Source of the DNA: Cybelea sp963824595
Lineage (GTDB): Bacteria; Vulcanimicrobiota; Vulcanimicrobiia; Vulcanimicrobiales; Vulcanimicrobiaceae
Direction of reading: 5' to 3'
Assembly: GCA_963824595.1 (NCBI GenBank)
Contig: CAWGPY010000002.1
Span: forward strand, 124,001 to 188,000
Length of the DNA stretch: 64,000 nt
Part shown: in pieces, positions 29,848-38,077 of the stretch
Layout: each line of letters opens with the position of its first letter
How positions within the stretch are numbered: the stretch's first letter is position 1
Notes under the pieces: generated by a model
Told to the model about the DNA's origin: nothing
Seen by the model: only the letters and a program-made list of their open reading frames with translations
Database searches by the model: none
Made by a program: the position numbers and the translations under genes

Positions 29848-31198
29848 GTGAATTTCCGCGGCTTATGTCGCTTCCTCGCGCTGAGTGCAGCACTATACGC
29901 GGCTGCTAGCGGCTTTTCCGTAGCAGGGCCATTCGGCCAGTTTTCGGCGATCGTCATCTCGCAAGATGCGCGCCCCACCAATATTCTCGTAACTGACACG
30001 GGTGAGCTTTGGTTCACCGATCTCGCAGCGGAAAAGATCGGGAGAATCACCCCTACCCATGAGATTACAGAGTACACGGTTCCCACGAAGCCTGCGAACG
30101 TGCGCGGTCTCGCGATTGGACCCGATGGAAATGTCTGGTTCGCGGAATTTATCGGTGGGAAGATCGGCCGCATAACGCCTGATGGCGCAATTCGCAGAAT
30201 TCGCATTGGGCGCGTGCAGGTACCCAGCGGACATTATCTCCGGCAAAGGCAGTACGCTTTGGTTTAATCTGGAGAGCTCTAAGAGAACCATTGCCCCCTT
30301 CCCCGCGGGATGCCCCGACTACGCAGCGATCGGTCGAATCACTACTGCCGGGACCGTGACGGAATTTCCGGTACACGATCGTATCGGAGCGATAGCAACG
30401 AAGAGCGATGGATCGCTGTGGTTTACACATCGCGGCGCAATCGGAGAGATAACGCCTGACGGGACGATCAGGATGTTCCCGCTAGCGAAGTTCAAGGGAG
30501 CGTCCGAGGTGTCGTTTGCCCCCGATGGATCACTTTGGTTTGCTGATTTCCTCTCTGCGTCGATCGGCCAGATAGACACGTCGGAGAATGTTCGCCTCTT
30601 GCGCACCTTCCAGCTAAAAGGTCGCCCTGGCTCGATGGCGGTCGACCATCATGGAACTGCTTGGTTTACTGATCCAGATACGAACAGCATCGGCTGGATT
30701 ACCCCTCACGGTGACACCCGCGAGATCGAACTTCCCGCTCGGAATAGCTATCCAGCGGAGGTTACTATCGGCAGCGATGGTGCAGTTTGGTTCACAGAGT
30801 ACAACGCCGGTAAAATTGGACGCTTCGTGCCGGCGACTCCATACGTTTTTCCGTTAAAGGCGGGGCTGTTTACCTTGGCGATCCCATCCGGTATCTATCA
30901 GCGGCAAACGGGCGTGAGACCGCAGTTCAGCGAGTTCGGATTCTATGACGGAACGAGCGCTTCACCCCTATTCGTGCTCGGTGAGGGCAGCGGCTCATAC
31001 GACCTTAACACCTTCAGAAAGACGTGCTTGAACGGCAGACTGGCCTGGAAAATCGACGACGGCGACTCTGGAACCGTGGTCGTGGGCGAGCCTGGCTCAT
31101 GGGTAGCCGTGTCTTGGTCCGGGCTATCAGGAGATCGCCTCAGCGCAGTGCGGACGATAGTTTCATCAATGAGCCTTAACTTCGGACCCAAATGCTGA
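29848..31198 (+). pseudogene. Vgb-like (streptogramin-lyase fold) propeller, one frameshift
   Basis: A GTG at 29848 starts a signal-peptide-like N-terminus. Repeats of the virginiamycin-B-lyase type follow: GELWFTDLAAEKIGRITP, GNVWFAEFIGGKIGRITP. Near 30190 the frame shifts, and the rest (GSLWFADFLSASIGQID, GTAWFTDPDTNSIGWITP, GAVWFTEYNAGKIGRF) continues to 31198. Total about 449 codons. A C-terminal extra domain of about 110 residues (FPLKAGLFTLAIPSG...) follows the propeller. Many such environmental proteins are not antibiotic lyases. It belongs to the secreted-propeller theme of the window. Confidence 0.75.
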
Positions 31199-31215
31199 AA
31201 CGGATTCTCACCACG

Positions 31216-31250
31216 TGCGGCGGGTCGCAGCCGCCGATCGCCGCGCCGGA
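31216..31250 (+). repeat. Truncated lipoprotein-leader fragment
   Basis: TGCGGCGGGTCGCAGCCGCC followed by GATCGCCGCGCCGG is the lipobox-plus-QPPI segment of the shared lipoprotein leader, without its signal peptide. It runs directly into the start codon of an unrelated ORF at 31250. Confidence 0.6.
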
Positions 31251-31723
31251 TGCCTGAGCAAGACGACCTTCGATTTGGCCAACGAAATGCGCTCTGCGGC
31301 CTGATCAATACGGTATACGAATTCGCCGACCCCTCTTATCAACAGCGCGTCTGGATTGGAGGGAAGGGTCCGGAAGTTTCATGCTATTCAGAAGCGATGT
31401 CGATGCTATTTGACGACTATCAAATCGAAGAGTTTGCCAACGGTAAGGCGAGAGAGTTTGGCTTTACAGAAGTAATGCTACAGAACTTAGCAGTTCTGGC
31501 GGAAGTGCTCAATAAGTTCGACCAGCAACTACCACGCGGGTTGCCCGATGCTGAGACCGTGCAACGAGAAGGATGGGCTGACGTTATTGCGGCGGCAAGT
31601 CGCGTCTTGGACTCCGGCGTGCTCGATTGGCTCGCTGAAAACTGCGGGACGTTCCCGATGTTTCCGCTACATTGGCGAGGACGCGTGGTTGAGAGTGCTT
31701 GGAAGGACCAAGGAAGAGGATGA
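31250..31723 (+). CDS. Hypothetical protein, immunity-like size and context
   Basis: 157 aa, soluble and acidic, with an N-terminal region ALCGLINTVYEFADPSYQQR followed by VWIGGKGPEVSCYSEAM and LFDD. I have the impression of a widespread small-protein family seen in immunity-type gene clusters, but cannot name it. Start ATG abuts a truncated lipoprotein leader fragment. AT-richer codon use than the core genes. Function unknown. Confidence 0.6.
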   Translation: MPEQDDLRFGQRNALCGLINTVYEFADPSYQQRVWIGGKGPEVSCYSEAMSMLFDDYQIEEFANGKAREFGFTEVMLQNLAVLAEVLNKFDQQLPRGLPDAETVQREGWADVIAAASRVLDSGVLDWLAENCGTFPMFPLHWRGRVVESAWKDQGRG

Positions 31724-31771
31724 GCAGTCGAACGTGTAGCCGCGCGCTTCGCATCTACGTTGGAGCTGATT

Positions 31772-31840
31772 TGCTAGCGGGCTGCGATGGATCGCAGCCG
31801 CCGATCGGCGCGCAGGGGCGCGATGCCGCAAAACCGACCG
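31772..31840 (+). repeat. Truncated lipoprotein-leader fragment before a DUF4265-like gene
   Basis: CTAGCGGGCTGCGATGGATC, then GCAGCCGCCGATCGGCGCGC and CGATGCCGCAAA reproduce the lipobox region and first residues of the mature lipoproteins (e.g. 35530-35590) with small changes. It is not in a complete reading frame and ends just before the start of the 31853 gene. Confidence 0.6.
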
Positions 31841-31852
31841 GGTGAGAGCACG

Positions 31853-32359
31853 ATGGCGTTGCACTTAGCGCCCCTTGAAATCGGGATTAAGGAGAATATG
31901 ATTCGCATCGCCTTCAATCTTCAGGCAGATGCGGATGTGCCAGGATGGCCGCCAGCTACAGCCGAGACGTTGTGGGCTGCGACTTCGCATCCGCTTACAG
32001 CAGCGCTTCGAAATATCCCGTTTTACGCCAACGGCGTAGCGTTGGATGACATTGTCGAATGTTCGCCTGCGAATGACTCGGGCGTAGTTGACTTTGTCCG
32101 AGTGGTTGCTCATCGTGGGCATTCAACCTATCGGATTATCACATTGGACCCGAATCGCAGTAGGTTCGACGAGTGGTGGCCCAGGTTGGTGCAATTAGGC
32201 TGCACGTACGAGCGGGCGAATGACATGCTTGTCGCCATCGACATGAGCCCGGAAGTCAACGTTCACGACGCTTACGGGGTACTAGAGTTCGGCTCAAACG
32301 CAGGCGTCTGGGATTTCGATGAGGGCTACTACTTCAACGGCGACGCTGTCGGCTCGTGA
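31853..32359 (+). CDS. DUF4265-like protein
   Basis: 168 aa. Family-like order: an N-terminal IRIAFNLQADADVPGWPPATAETLWA, then IPFYANGVALDDIVEC, VVAHRGHSTYRI and a C-terminal VQLGCTYERANDML/AIDMSPEVNVHDAYGVLE. These fit the DUF4265 pattern as I remember it. The molecular role is unknown. The ATG at 31853 directly begins the conserved region; a longer frame at 31787 is only leader remnant. A decayed paralogue lies at 33863-34365, also after a leader remnant. Confidence 0.7.
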   Translation: MALHLAPLEIGIKENMIRIAFNLQADADVPGWPPATAETLWAATSHPLTAALRNIPFYANGVALDDIVECSPANDSGVVDFVRVVAHRGHSTYRIITLDPNRSRFDEWWPRLVQLGCTYERANDMLVAIDMSPEVNVHDAYGVLEFGSNAGVWDFDEGYYFNGDAVGS

Positions 32360-32929
32360 AACTATCGCGATTCTGGTGGGGTTGATCGTCGGGCTCTGCG
32401 TCTCGATAGCCGGCGTGATTGTCTGGCAAATGCGATACTTTGGCGACTTCACGCTGATCTGGGCTATCGTGACGTTATGCATTTCGATCCTTATCTTCGT
32501 TGCGGCGAAGCGAGAAGCTCGAAATAGACGAAACTTCCTCGTCGGAGCACTCACTACAGTTCCAGTTGCGCCAGCCGCGACCGCTATCTTTGCGATTTTG
32601 CTGAACCTCTTGGTGCTAACCGGTTTTAATCCGGGCATTGACCGAACACCGCCTGGTTGCGATTCGCTAAAGGTAAACGCGGCCTGGTACCAGGCGCGCA
32701 ACAGCCGCATTTTCATACATCTTTCAAACGGCTCTACGTATTGGGCGAGGTCGACGACCGAATATCTCAGCTGGAGGGACAAGCATATATCGGTCCATAT
32801 GCGAGGGATGCAAATGTAATCGTTTGCCCGCCGACGTTTGGATCAGCCTGGGACGTACATAGCAACATTGTGGGGGAAGAGGGTGGGCCAAAGTTTTACC
32901 GAGTGCAAATCAGAAAGCCAACTCAATAA
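32319..32929 (+). pseudogene. Membrane protein split by a frameshift
   Basis: The first frame (32319-32819) has three membrane segments (TIAILVGLIVGLCVSIAGVI, FTLIWAIVTLCISILIFV, TTVPVAPAATAIFAILLNLL) and reads well to about SRIFIHLSNGST. The more protein-like continuation is in the next frame, LYVLGEVDDRISQLEGQAYI to VQIRKPTQ, ending at 32929. A one-base indel near 32735-32740 would join them into about 203 aa. The start overlaps the DUF4265 gene by 41 bases. Unknown function. Confidence 0.5.
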
Positions 32930-32944
32930 GCACTAGTTAGACCC

Positions 32945-33063
32945 CGCTCCCCCCGCCCGCGAGGCCGCATCGCGCTAGGGGGTTTCGCGGGCTTTGCGCT
33001 TTGCACGGCATTGCAGGTGCGCTAGCACGGCCGCATAGCGGCGCGGCCCGCTGAGCGGCTTGG
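32945..33063. repeat. GC-rich dispersed repeat, copy 2
   Basis: Begins with GCCCGCGAGGCCGCATCGCG and includes CGCGGGCTTTGCG, ATTGCAGGTGCGCTA and the core GCACGGCCGCATAGCGGCGC (33025-33046). It lies directly upstream of the unknown gene at 33113. Confidence 0.7.
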
Positions 33064-33112
33064 CTCGGTGCGGGTTCGGCCGAGCTAGGCCGAAAACTGG
33101 CTGCAAGACGCA

Positions 33113-33535
33113 ATGGATCTAAGCGAATACAACATTTTTTCTGCGGAACTCCGGTCCAAAGGTTTCGTTTATGCACCGTCCGCGGAGGTATTTTGGCCGA
33201 GCCGGTATGTCGTGCAAGTACTCAGAGAACTTGCAGCGAGTGAGCGCGCTGTTCTTGGGTTTGAGATAATCGCCATCGAGGCAGACTTTAAACCCTGCCT
33301 CCACGGCACGAGTGCATATAGTCTGGAGAAAGAGTCGGCAGGGAGATCATGGCGTGATTGCGTCGATATCTCCTTGCAGCTTGCACTTCGCGATCTCGAT
33401 CACGTTAAGGCACTTTCGGGAGTAGACCCGCTTTGTAACGACGTTTACTACGCCGTCGTCGCAGCTGACCAGGTCGAATATGCAAAGCTGATCCTTTTCG
33501 CGAAGATGATCTGGGTTACAGGAGTCGACCGATGA
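33113..33535 (+). CDS. Hypothetical protein after a dispersed repeat
   Basis: 140 aa, soluble, AT-rich codons. It contains VLRELAASERAVLGFEIIAI, SWRDCVDISLQLALRDLDHV and a C-terminal EYAKLILFAKMIW helix. No family recognised with confidence; size and setting resemble small immunity-type proteins. Start ATG lies about 67 bases after the core of repeat copy 2 and before copy 3, so the gene is flanked by two copies of the same repeat family. Confidence 0.55.
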   Translation: MDLSEYNIFSAELRSKGFVYAPSAEVFWPSRYVVQVLRELAASERAVLGFEIIAIEADFKPCLHGTSAYSLEKESAGRSWRDCVDISLQLALRDLDHVKALSGVDPLCNDVYYAVVAADQVEYAKLILFAKMIWVTGVDR

Positions 33536-33559
33536 CTACCCCCGCACTCTGCACCCAGC

Positions 33560-33720
33560 CGCGCTCGCCCTAGCTCTCGCCCTGCGCACGATCACCCGCG
33601 CGCCACACCGCAGGGCTTTGCGCGGCATTTGCAAAGCTGCGCGGCACGGCAGCACAGCGGCGCGGATCGCTCAGCCGCGTAGTCGCCGCGGGGCCTAAGC
33701 CGGGCTAAGCCGAAACGATG
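33560..33720. repeat. GC-rich dispersed repeat, copy 3
   Basis: Contains GCAGGGCTTTGCGCGGCATT, the core GCACGGCAGCACAGCGGCGC (33644-33665) and GGGCTAAGCCGAAACGATGC. The last part continues without a break into the shared upstream region of the lipoprotein leader at 33722. Confidence 0.7.
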
Positions 33721-33721
33721 C

Positions 33722-33850
33722 TGGGCTACGTGGCGTTCACGGAGCGAGGAGCACAAAGATGAAGAGCTTGGGACTTACGCGCTACACCTTAGCCATGAGT
33801 GCGGCTCCGGCATTGCTGGAGTTGCGAAGGATTTCAGCTGCATCGGGCGC
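33722..33850 (+). pseudogene. Truncated lipoprotein leader (upstream region, RBS, partial signal peptide)
   Basis: GTGGCGTTCACGGAGCGAGG then AGCACAAAG precedes an ATG at 33759 reading MKSLGLTRYTLAMSAAPALL, the standard leader of this window. Sequence identity to complete genes stops after the ALL codons, where LAGCGG should follow, and unrelated sequence begins. No mature protein is attached. Confidence 0.65.
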
Positions 33851-33862
33851 TCCGCACTCCAA

Positions 33863-34365
33863 ATGAGGAAATGCAAGGTGCGCTTTATTTTGGATCGGTG
33901 CATGCTAGACGAGCGGACTCCGTGGCCGCCCTTCGAGGCTGAATCACTTTGGGGGAGCTCGTGGCCCCTCGCATAGCAAGGCTCCTGAACTCACCATTCT
34001 TTGCGAAGGGCGTCAGCTACCAAGATGAGGTGGCAGTGACGAGCTGCCGAACTGCCGCCGGGCATGAATCGAGAAGACACTGGTCCAAACTTCTTTCAGT
34101 TTGACGAGTACTGAATCGTTCGGGTCACGGAACTGTAAGAGCCATACTCACGTCGGAAGCCGGAAGAGAGCCTGCCGAAAAGGCTATTGCTCAGATCGAG
34201 CGGCTTGGATGCAGTTGGGAGAGCTCCGACGTATCGTTACCGACCTTATCCATTGATATTCCACCCCAGGTCGATCAACGCGAGGTGCTGGATATTTTAG
34301 AAGCAGCACGCAAGGCCAACGCCATCTACTTAGACGTTGGCTTTCTACCCGACGTAGTACGCTGA
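33863..34365 (+). pseudogene. Decayed DUF4265-like gene
   Basis: In three frames the order of the 31853 protein is readable: KVRFILDRCMLDERTPWPPF then EAESLWG; after one missing G, LNSPFFAKGVSYQDEVAV; after a second shift, SGHGTVRAILTSEAGREPAE, QIERLGCSWESSDV, LSIDIPPQVDQREVLDILEA, stop at 34365. At least two frameshifts, near 33955 and 34100. It lies directly after a truncated lipoprotein leader, the same arrangement as the intact copy at 31853. Confidence 0.65.
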
Positions 34366-34377
34366 GAGCCTCGCTCA

Positions 34378-34612
34378 GCCACCCGCGCCCGCGAGGCCGC
34401 ATCGCGCTAGGCGCTTAGCATGGCCTCGCAGCTGCGCAGCCCGGCGCCGATCGCGTTGCGCATTTAGCCTCGCAGCTAAAAAGCTCGCAGCCTCGCAGCT
34501 TAGATCGAAGCGCCGCAGCCTCGCAAGTCCTAGCACTGCCAGGGGGGCGCGCAATTTTAGGGGCCTAACTCCTATCCCGCACGGCCGCATAGCGGGATAG
34601 GAGTTAGCCACA
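34378..34612. repeat. GC-rich dispersed repeat, long copy 4 (inverted relative to copy 1)
   Basis: Starts with CCCGCGCCCGCGAGGCCGCA and runs through GCCTCGCAGCT-rich sequence to a palindromic end in which AACTCCTATCCCGC and GCGGGATAGGAGTT flank ACGGCCGCATA. The same segments are found at 17965-18220 in reverse order. The terminal GGAG could serve as ribosome-binding site for the ORF at 34618. No other gene in 34366-34617. Confidence 0.7.
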
Positions 34613-34617
34613 AAAAG

Positions 34618-34764
34618 ATGGCTGATGAAGAAATGCAGGCGACTTTTCAACTCCGGTGTCCGGAACCAAACTGCGGTGGCGTGCTTGAATTTAGCACACC
34701 GGATGAGGCTGATCAGTGGATTACGTCGAAGTCGCAAGCTGCATATCTCCGCCAGCCCACTTAG
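34618..34764 (+). CDS. 48-aa protein with CPEPNC motif
   Basis: Short ORF MADEEMQATFQLRCPEPNCG onward, with a CX4C pair, an acidic N-terminus and a Gly-Gly turn, like half of a zinc ribbon. The AGGAG in the end of the dispersed repeat sits about 17 bases upstream. No family is known to me. It may be real or a fragment; the reading frame is clean and protein-like. Confidence 0.4.
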   Translation: MADEEMQATFQLRCPEPNCGGVLEFSTPDEADQWITSKSQAAYLRQPT

Positions 34765-34811
34765 TTACCTGAGCTTCGGCAGCATCCGGCTGTGTAGCGT
34801 CCGAGTCGCCG

Positions 34812-35306
34812 CTACTTTCGCTTGTAACGTTTCCGTCGGCGCATTTCGTCGACGGTAAAAGGACAGTTACAGAGCTCTAGTCCCTCTGGCTGCTTCGCGC
34901 GCAGGTCAACTCCGAAATTGCCCTGCCGGAGCGCCTCCAGCGGATCCTCACCCCGTTCGAGATTTGCGATCTGGATTTTCCGATCGAGGAAAGCGGCAAA
35001 CGTCTTCCTTTGACGATCGCGTCCCGGCGGAAGAACTACCACGCCGCTGAGATAATGGCCGCGGCTCCCGCAATGGTTGAAGTCAGTGGCTTTTTCGATC
35101 ATGCTGCCATCGCACGTGATCAACGTCGCGTCGTTTTCCCAAGCGAGCTGCAGCACGTGGCTGTAATCCTCGTCGTCCGAAAAGACTCCGCTATATCGCA
35201 GCTTCGGTTTGCTCCGGGCCGCTGAGAGCAGCGTCCATCCGGGCAACAGATCGGCAAATGCGGAAGGGTCGGTATGCTTGTCGAACACCGCGGTCGCCCT
35301 GGCCAT
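34812..35306 (-). CDS. PIN-like domain protein (possible VapC-type nuclease remnant)
   Basis: About 164 aa from MARATAV at 35306; the frame is open to 35450 but that part is the antisense of a lipoprotein leader. The segment GVFSDDEDYSHVLQLAWEND, ATLITCDGSMIEKATDF resembles the acidic core of PIN/DUF-type nucleases. The usual first-strand Asp near the N-terminus is only weakly matched (AVFDKHTDPSAF), so the N-terminus may be altered. No antitoxin neighbour is recognised. Confidence 0.45.
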   Translation of the reverse strand: MARATAVFDKHTDPSAFADLLPGWTLLSAARSKPKLRYSGVFSDDEDYSHVLQLAWENDATLITCDGSMIEKATDFNHCGSRGHYLSGVVVLPPGRDRQRKTFAAFLDRKIQIANLERGEDPLEALRQGNFGVDLRAKQPEGLELCNCPFTVDEMRRRKRYKRK

Positions 35307-35468
35307 CGGGCTGGGTTCGCCGTCGCTAAACGTCGCTCCAGCTGGTAGGTTGGGATGGCCCTGTGGGGGAACGCGGCGCCTTATGAGCGGCTTAGCTGTT
35401 GCGGGGGCTCGGCCGAGCGGCGAAACGATACTGAGCGCGGCGGCGTTCACGGAGCGAGGAGCAGAGAT

Positions 35469-36449
35469 ATGACGAGCTTGGGACTTAACCGCTACGCCTT
35501 AGCCATGGGCGCGGCTTCGGCATTGCTAGCCGGGTGCGGTGGATCGCAGCCGCCGATCGACGGGCTGGGCACGATGCCGCAGAGCCGAGCAGTAGCGGGG
35601 CATGGCGATCGCGGTAGATCGTGGCGACGAAACACCAGCAGCGGGGACCTGATATACGTTACCGGGCCAACTCAAACGTACGTGATCTCTTATGCGGACG
35701 GGACTCTCATCCAAACGCTTCCCAACACCGCCTTTGGCATATGCTCCGATACCTCAGGCAATGTTTTTATACCAAACGAGCACGTGTGGGAATATGCACA
35801 CGGACAAACAACGCCGATTGCCGAGTTGAACGATCCTGGCTACGACCCGACTGGGTGTGCGGTCGATCCAACAAGTGGCGACCTAGCCGTCGCGAACTTC
35901 AAAGCAAAAGCGGGAAGTAATCGAGCTGGCAACATGGCGATTTATGCGGGGGGCACCGGCAAGCCGAACTTTATTCGCTCACCTAAGATTAAGTATTATC
36001 TTTCTTGTACATACGACGACCAGGGTAACCTTATAGTTACCGGATACACAAAGGCGAACAGGTTTGTTCTCGGCGAACTGCTCAAAGGTTCAGACGATTT
36101 CCACGTATTCAGGGATTTTGAGAATTTGTACGGTGCCACTGTGGCTCAGTGGGATGGACAGTATGTTGCGCTGGCGGCCAAACAAACCCGGCTGATCTAC
36201 CAAATAAATCTATCGGGCACCAAGGCAACGATCGTCCAGAAAATCCGCCTGTACATGCCGAGGAAGGTTGAAAGCGCGAGTTTTTGGCTGCAGGGTCAAA
36301 CGCTGCTAACGATCACGGGTGCCAACAAACACAAGGTTGGGCTTTGGCGGTATCCGCACGGAGGGAAAGCCGAAATGGAGCTCGGCCCGGTCATTCAGGG
36401 CAAGGGCATCCTTCTAAGCCTGACGGTTAGCGTCGCACCGCCGCACTAG
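35469..36449 (+). CDS. Propeller-type lipoprotein, GCGGSQPP family
   Basis: 326 aa. Leader MTSLGLNRYALAMGAASALL with lipobox LAGC, preceded by GGAGCGAGGAGCAGAGAT. Family blocks: ICSDTSGNVFIPN, GCAVDPTSGDLAVANFK, CTYDDQGNLIVTG, VAQWDGQYVAL, IYQINLSGTKATIV, LWRYPHGGK. The three conserved Cys after the lipobox are present. Likely outer-leaflet or surface beta-propeller of unknown ligand. The start chosen is the one behind the ribosome-binding site; the frame is open to 35355. Confidence 0.82.
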   Translation: MTSLGLNRYALAMGAASALLAGCGGSQPPIDGLGTMPQSRAVAGHGDRGRSWRRNTSSGDLIYVTGPTQTYVISYADGTLIQTLPNTAFGICSDTSGNVFIPNEHVWEYAHGQTTPIAELNDPGYDPTGCAVDPTSGDLAVANFKAKAGSNRAGNMAIYAGGTGKPNFIRSPKIKYYLSCTYDDQGNLIVTGYTKANRFVLGELLKGSDDFHVFRDFENLYGATVAQWDGQYVALAAKQTRLIYQINLSGTKATIVQKIRLYMPRKVESASFWLQGQTLLTITGANKHKVGLWRYPHGGKAEMELGPVIQGKGILLSLTVSVAPPH

Positions 36450-36487
36450 TATTGCAGGAATGCGGCGCTGCCGTGCGACGCGGTAAA

Positions 36488-36545
36488 CGATGCGGGGCGC
36501 CGTGGCGTTCACGGAGCGAGGAGCAGAGACGATGAAGAGCTTGGG
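36488..36545 (+). repeat. Truncated lipoprotein leader (upstream region and first codons)
   Basis: AACGATGCGGGGCGCCGTGG, CGTTCACGGAGCGAGGAGCA and GAGACGATGAAGAGCTTGGG match the leader of complete genes; identity stops after the Gly codon. An unrelated gene starts at 36576. Confidence 0.65.
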
Positions 36546-36575
36546 ACCCAGCCGAGCTTCGCGATCGCGAGGATC

Positions 36576-36971
36576 ATGAGCACTGAACGAGTAGAGGTCG
36601 AATCGCTTCAGCAGTTTCTCATAGATGCGGTCCCGAGCTTTCGTAAGGACTGCCTTGCTAATCGCGTCGTGCTTGGCGAAGTCGATAACTTCTATTTGCT
36701 GCTCAAGGACTTTCAAGAACATATCTTTCGCCTCTACACTGAGAATGCGGAATCAGAGTCTCTTACTAGGGCGTTGAGGGCCACTAACACGTTACTCGAG
36801 CGCGGAACTGATAGCGTCAGAGATGCAACCATTATCCAAGTCATAGACATGATTATTGGACATGATGCCCTGAGGATGGCCGCGTCTAAATCAGGACCGG
36901 CTCTCTCAGCCACCGTTGATCGACAAGTTTCGAACTGGGAAGAGTTTAGACAACGGCAGCAAGGCAGCTAG
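36576..36971 (+). CDS. Hypothetical helical protein after a truncated leader
   Basis: 131 aa, highly charged, with helices ESLQQFLIDAVPSFRKDC, LLLKDFQEHIFRLY and RDATIIQVIDMIIGHDALRM. Unknown family; small, soluble and AT-rich, similar in character to the other small genes here. Ends in WEEFRQRQQGS just before dispersed-repeat copy 5. Confidence 0.55.
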   Translation: MSTERVEVESLQQFLIDAVPSFRKDCLANRVVLGEVDNFYLLLKDFQEHIFRLYTENAESESLTRALRATNTLLERGTDSVRDATIIQVIDMIIGHDALRMAASKSGPALSATVDRQVSNWEEFRQRQQGS

Positions 36972-36989
36972 TCCGAGTCGCGCGACCCA

Positions 36990-37127
36990 CCCGAGGGGCT
37001 TTGCAGGCATTGTAGCTGCGCCAGCACGGCAGCACAGCGGCGCGGCTGCTGAGCGACTTCGCCCGCCTCAGGACATTACGGCCAAGGCATGGCAATCGGA
37101 ACTAATAGAGCCCTTATGTAATATCCC
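36990..37127. repeat. Left arm of a large inverted repeat (GC-rich repeat copy 5 plus an AT-rich end)
   Basis: GC-rich core GCACGGCAGCACAGCGGCGC at 37024, then CTTCGCCCGCCTC, GGCATGGCAATCGGAACTAA and TAGAGCCCTTATGTAATATC. The same order, reverse-complemented, is found at 37857-37980. Together the two arms bracket the gene at 37277. Confidence 0.7.
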
Positions 37128-37141
37128 ATGGCATACGGCGC

Positions 37142-37177
37142 GGGATATTACATAAGGGCTCTGATAGTTCCGATTAG
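37142..37177. repeat. Adjacent inverted copy of the AT-rich arm end
   Basis: GGGATATTACATAAGGGCTC, TGATAGTTCCGATTAG is the reverse complement of 37092-37127 with two or three differences, 14 bases away. The pair can form a long hairpin of about 34 base pairs. Confidence 0.75.
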
Positions 37178-37276
37178 GTCTGCTGCGCTATCTGCTACGA
37201 CTAGCGGTGTTGCCGTTGTAGGCGGCATTCTTTGTTCACCTGGGACCGGGCGGTCCAGTAGCGAAGCACTTCAAAC

Positions 37277-37802
37277 ATGGCTTCCTTGGAATCGCCTGCC
37301 AGCGGAGATGTCAGACTTTACGAGGTGTTTCCCAAACGGTTAAAGCTCGCTCTTTCACTTACCGTCATTTGCTTTGTTGCATACTCCTTGATCGGCGTAA
37401 TCTTTAAATCCGTGAGTTGGGTCGCGCCGATACTTATCGTTCTTACGGCTTACACAATATGCCTAACGATGGTTAATCTCTTGAGATTGTTCGGGTTGAC
37501 GAGGCCCGCGCTGATACTCGGCGACGCGGGGATCAACTACAGAAACATCGAGCTACCGTGGAATATAATCTCGTCTACTGCGCTCATTCAAACTGATGAC
37601 GGCGTTTGTTTGGGTATCGAGTTAACAGACCGCTCTAAAATGCACGTCCAAAACGCCCCGATCGGACGACGGAGCTTTGCTTCGCGCCGCCGAACGTTCG
37701 CTTGATCGATACGGCGCCTTAATAGTGCCGCCGATGAGACACGTGGAGCTCGATGAACTGCAGTTGCTTATTACCGAACGCGCAGAGCAAAGAACCCGCT
37801 GA
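37277..37802 (+). pseudogene. STM3941-like membrane protein, one frameshift
   Basis: Two adjacent membrane helices (LALSLTVICFVAYSLIGVIF and WVAPILIVLTAYTICLTMVN) are followed by a PH-like region, TRPALILGDAGINYRNIELP, PWNIISSTALIQTDD. This resembles the STM3941 type of small membrane proteins. The frame shifts near 37655. The better C-terminus, LLRAAERSLDRYGALIVPP, DELQLLITERAEQ, ends at 37802. It is the only gene between the two arms of the large inverted repeat. Confidence 0.5.
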
Positions 37803-37856
37803 GCATACGTTGCCGAGCGCGCCTGGGGGGCGCTACACTCTCGGCCGGGCCCTGCT

Positions 37857-37980
37857 GATATTACATAAGGGGGTTATTAGTTCCGATTGGGCCATGCCTT
37901 TGAGGCAAACCGTCGAGGCGGGCGAAGCCGCTCTGCGAGCCGCGCCGCTATGCCGCCGTGCTAGCGCCCCAAAGCCCCGG
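37857..37980. repeat. Right arm of the large inverted repeat (GC-rich repeat copy 6)
   Basis: GATATTACATAAGGGGGTTA, TTAGTTCCGATTGGGCCATG, then GAGGCGGGCGAAG and the core CCGCGCCGCTATGCCGCCGT (37940-37961), then CCCCAAAGCCCCGG. It mirrors 36990-37127. Ends just before the IS3-family element. Confidence 0.7.
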
Positions 37981-38077
37981 CGGCGGTGAAGAGGTGGCCT
38001 CGGTTAACTGAACAGCCCGTTGTGTGATGACTTCGCCTCTCTTGGGTCGAAAGACCCTTTGAAAAGGAGTAGTCATC

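Noticed and set aside
29848..31198. A virginiamycin B resistance gene
   Set aside because: The propeller resembles Vgb, but it is frameshifted, has a signal-peptide-like N-terminus and an extra C-terminal domain, and many such proteins are not lyases.
33025..37961. Integron attC sites in the GC-rich repeats
   Set aside because: No integrase gene and no GTTRRRY/RYYYAAC pairs at the repeat ends were recognised, so an integron array is not supported.
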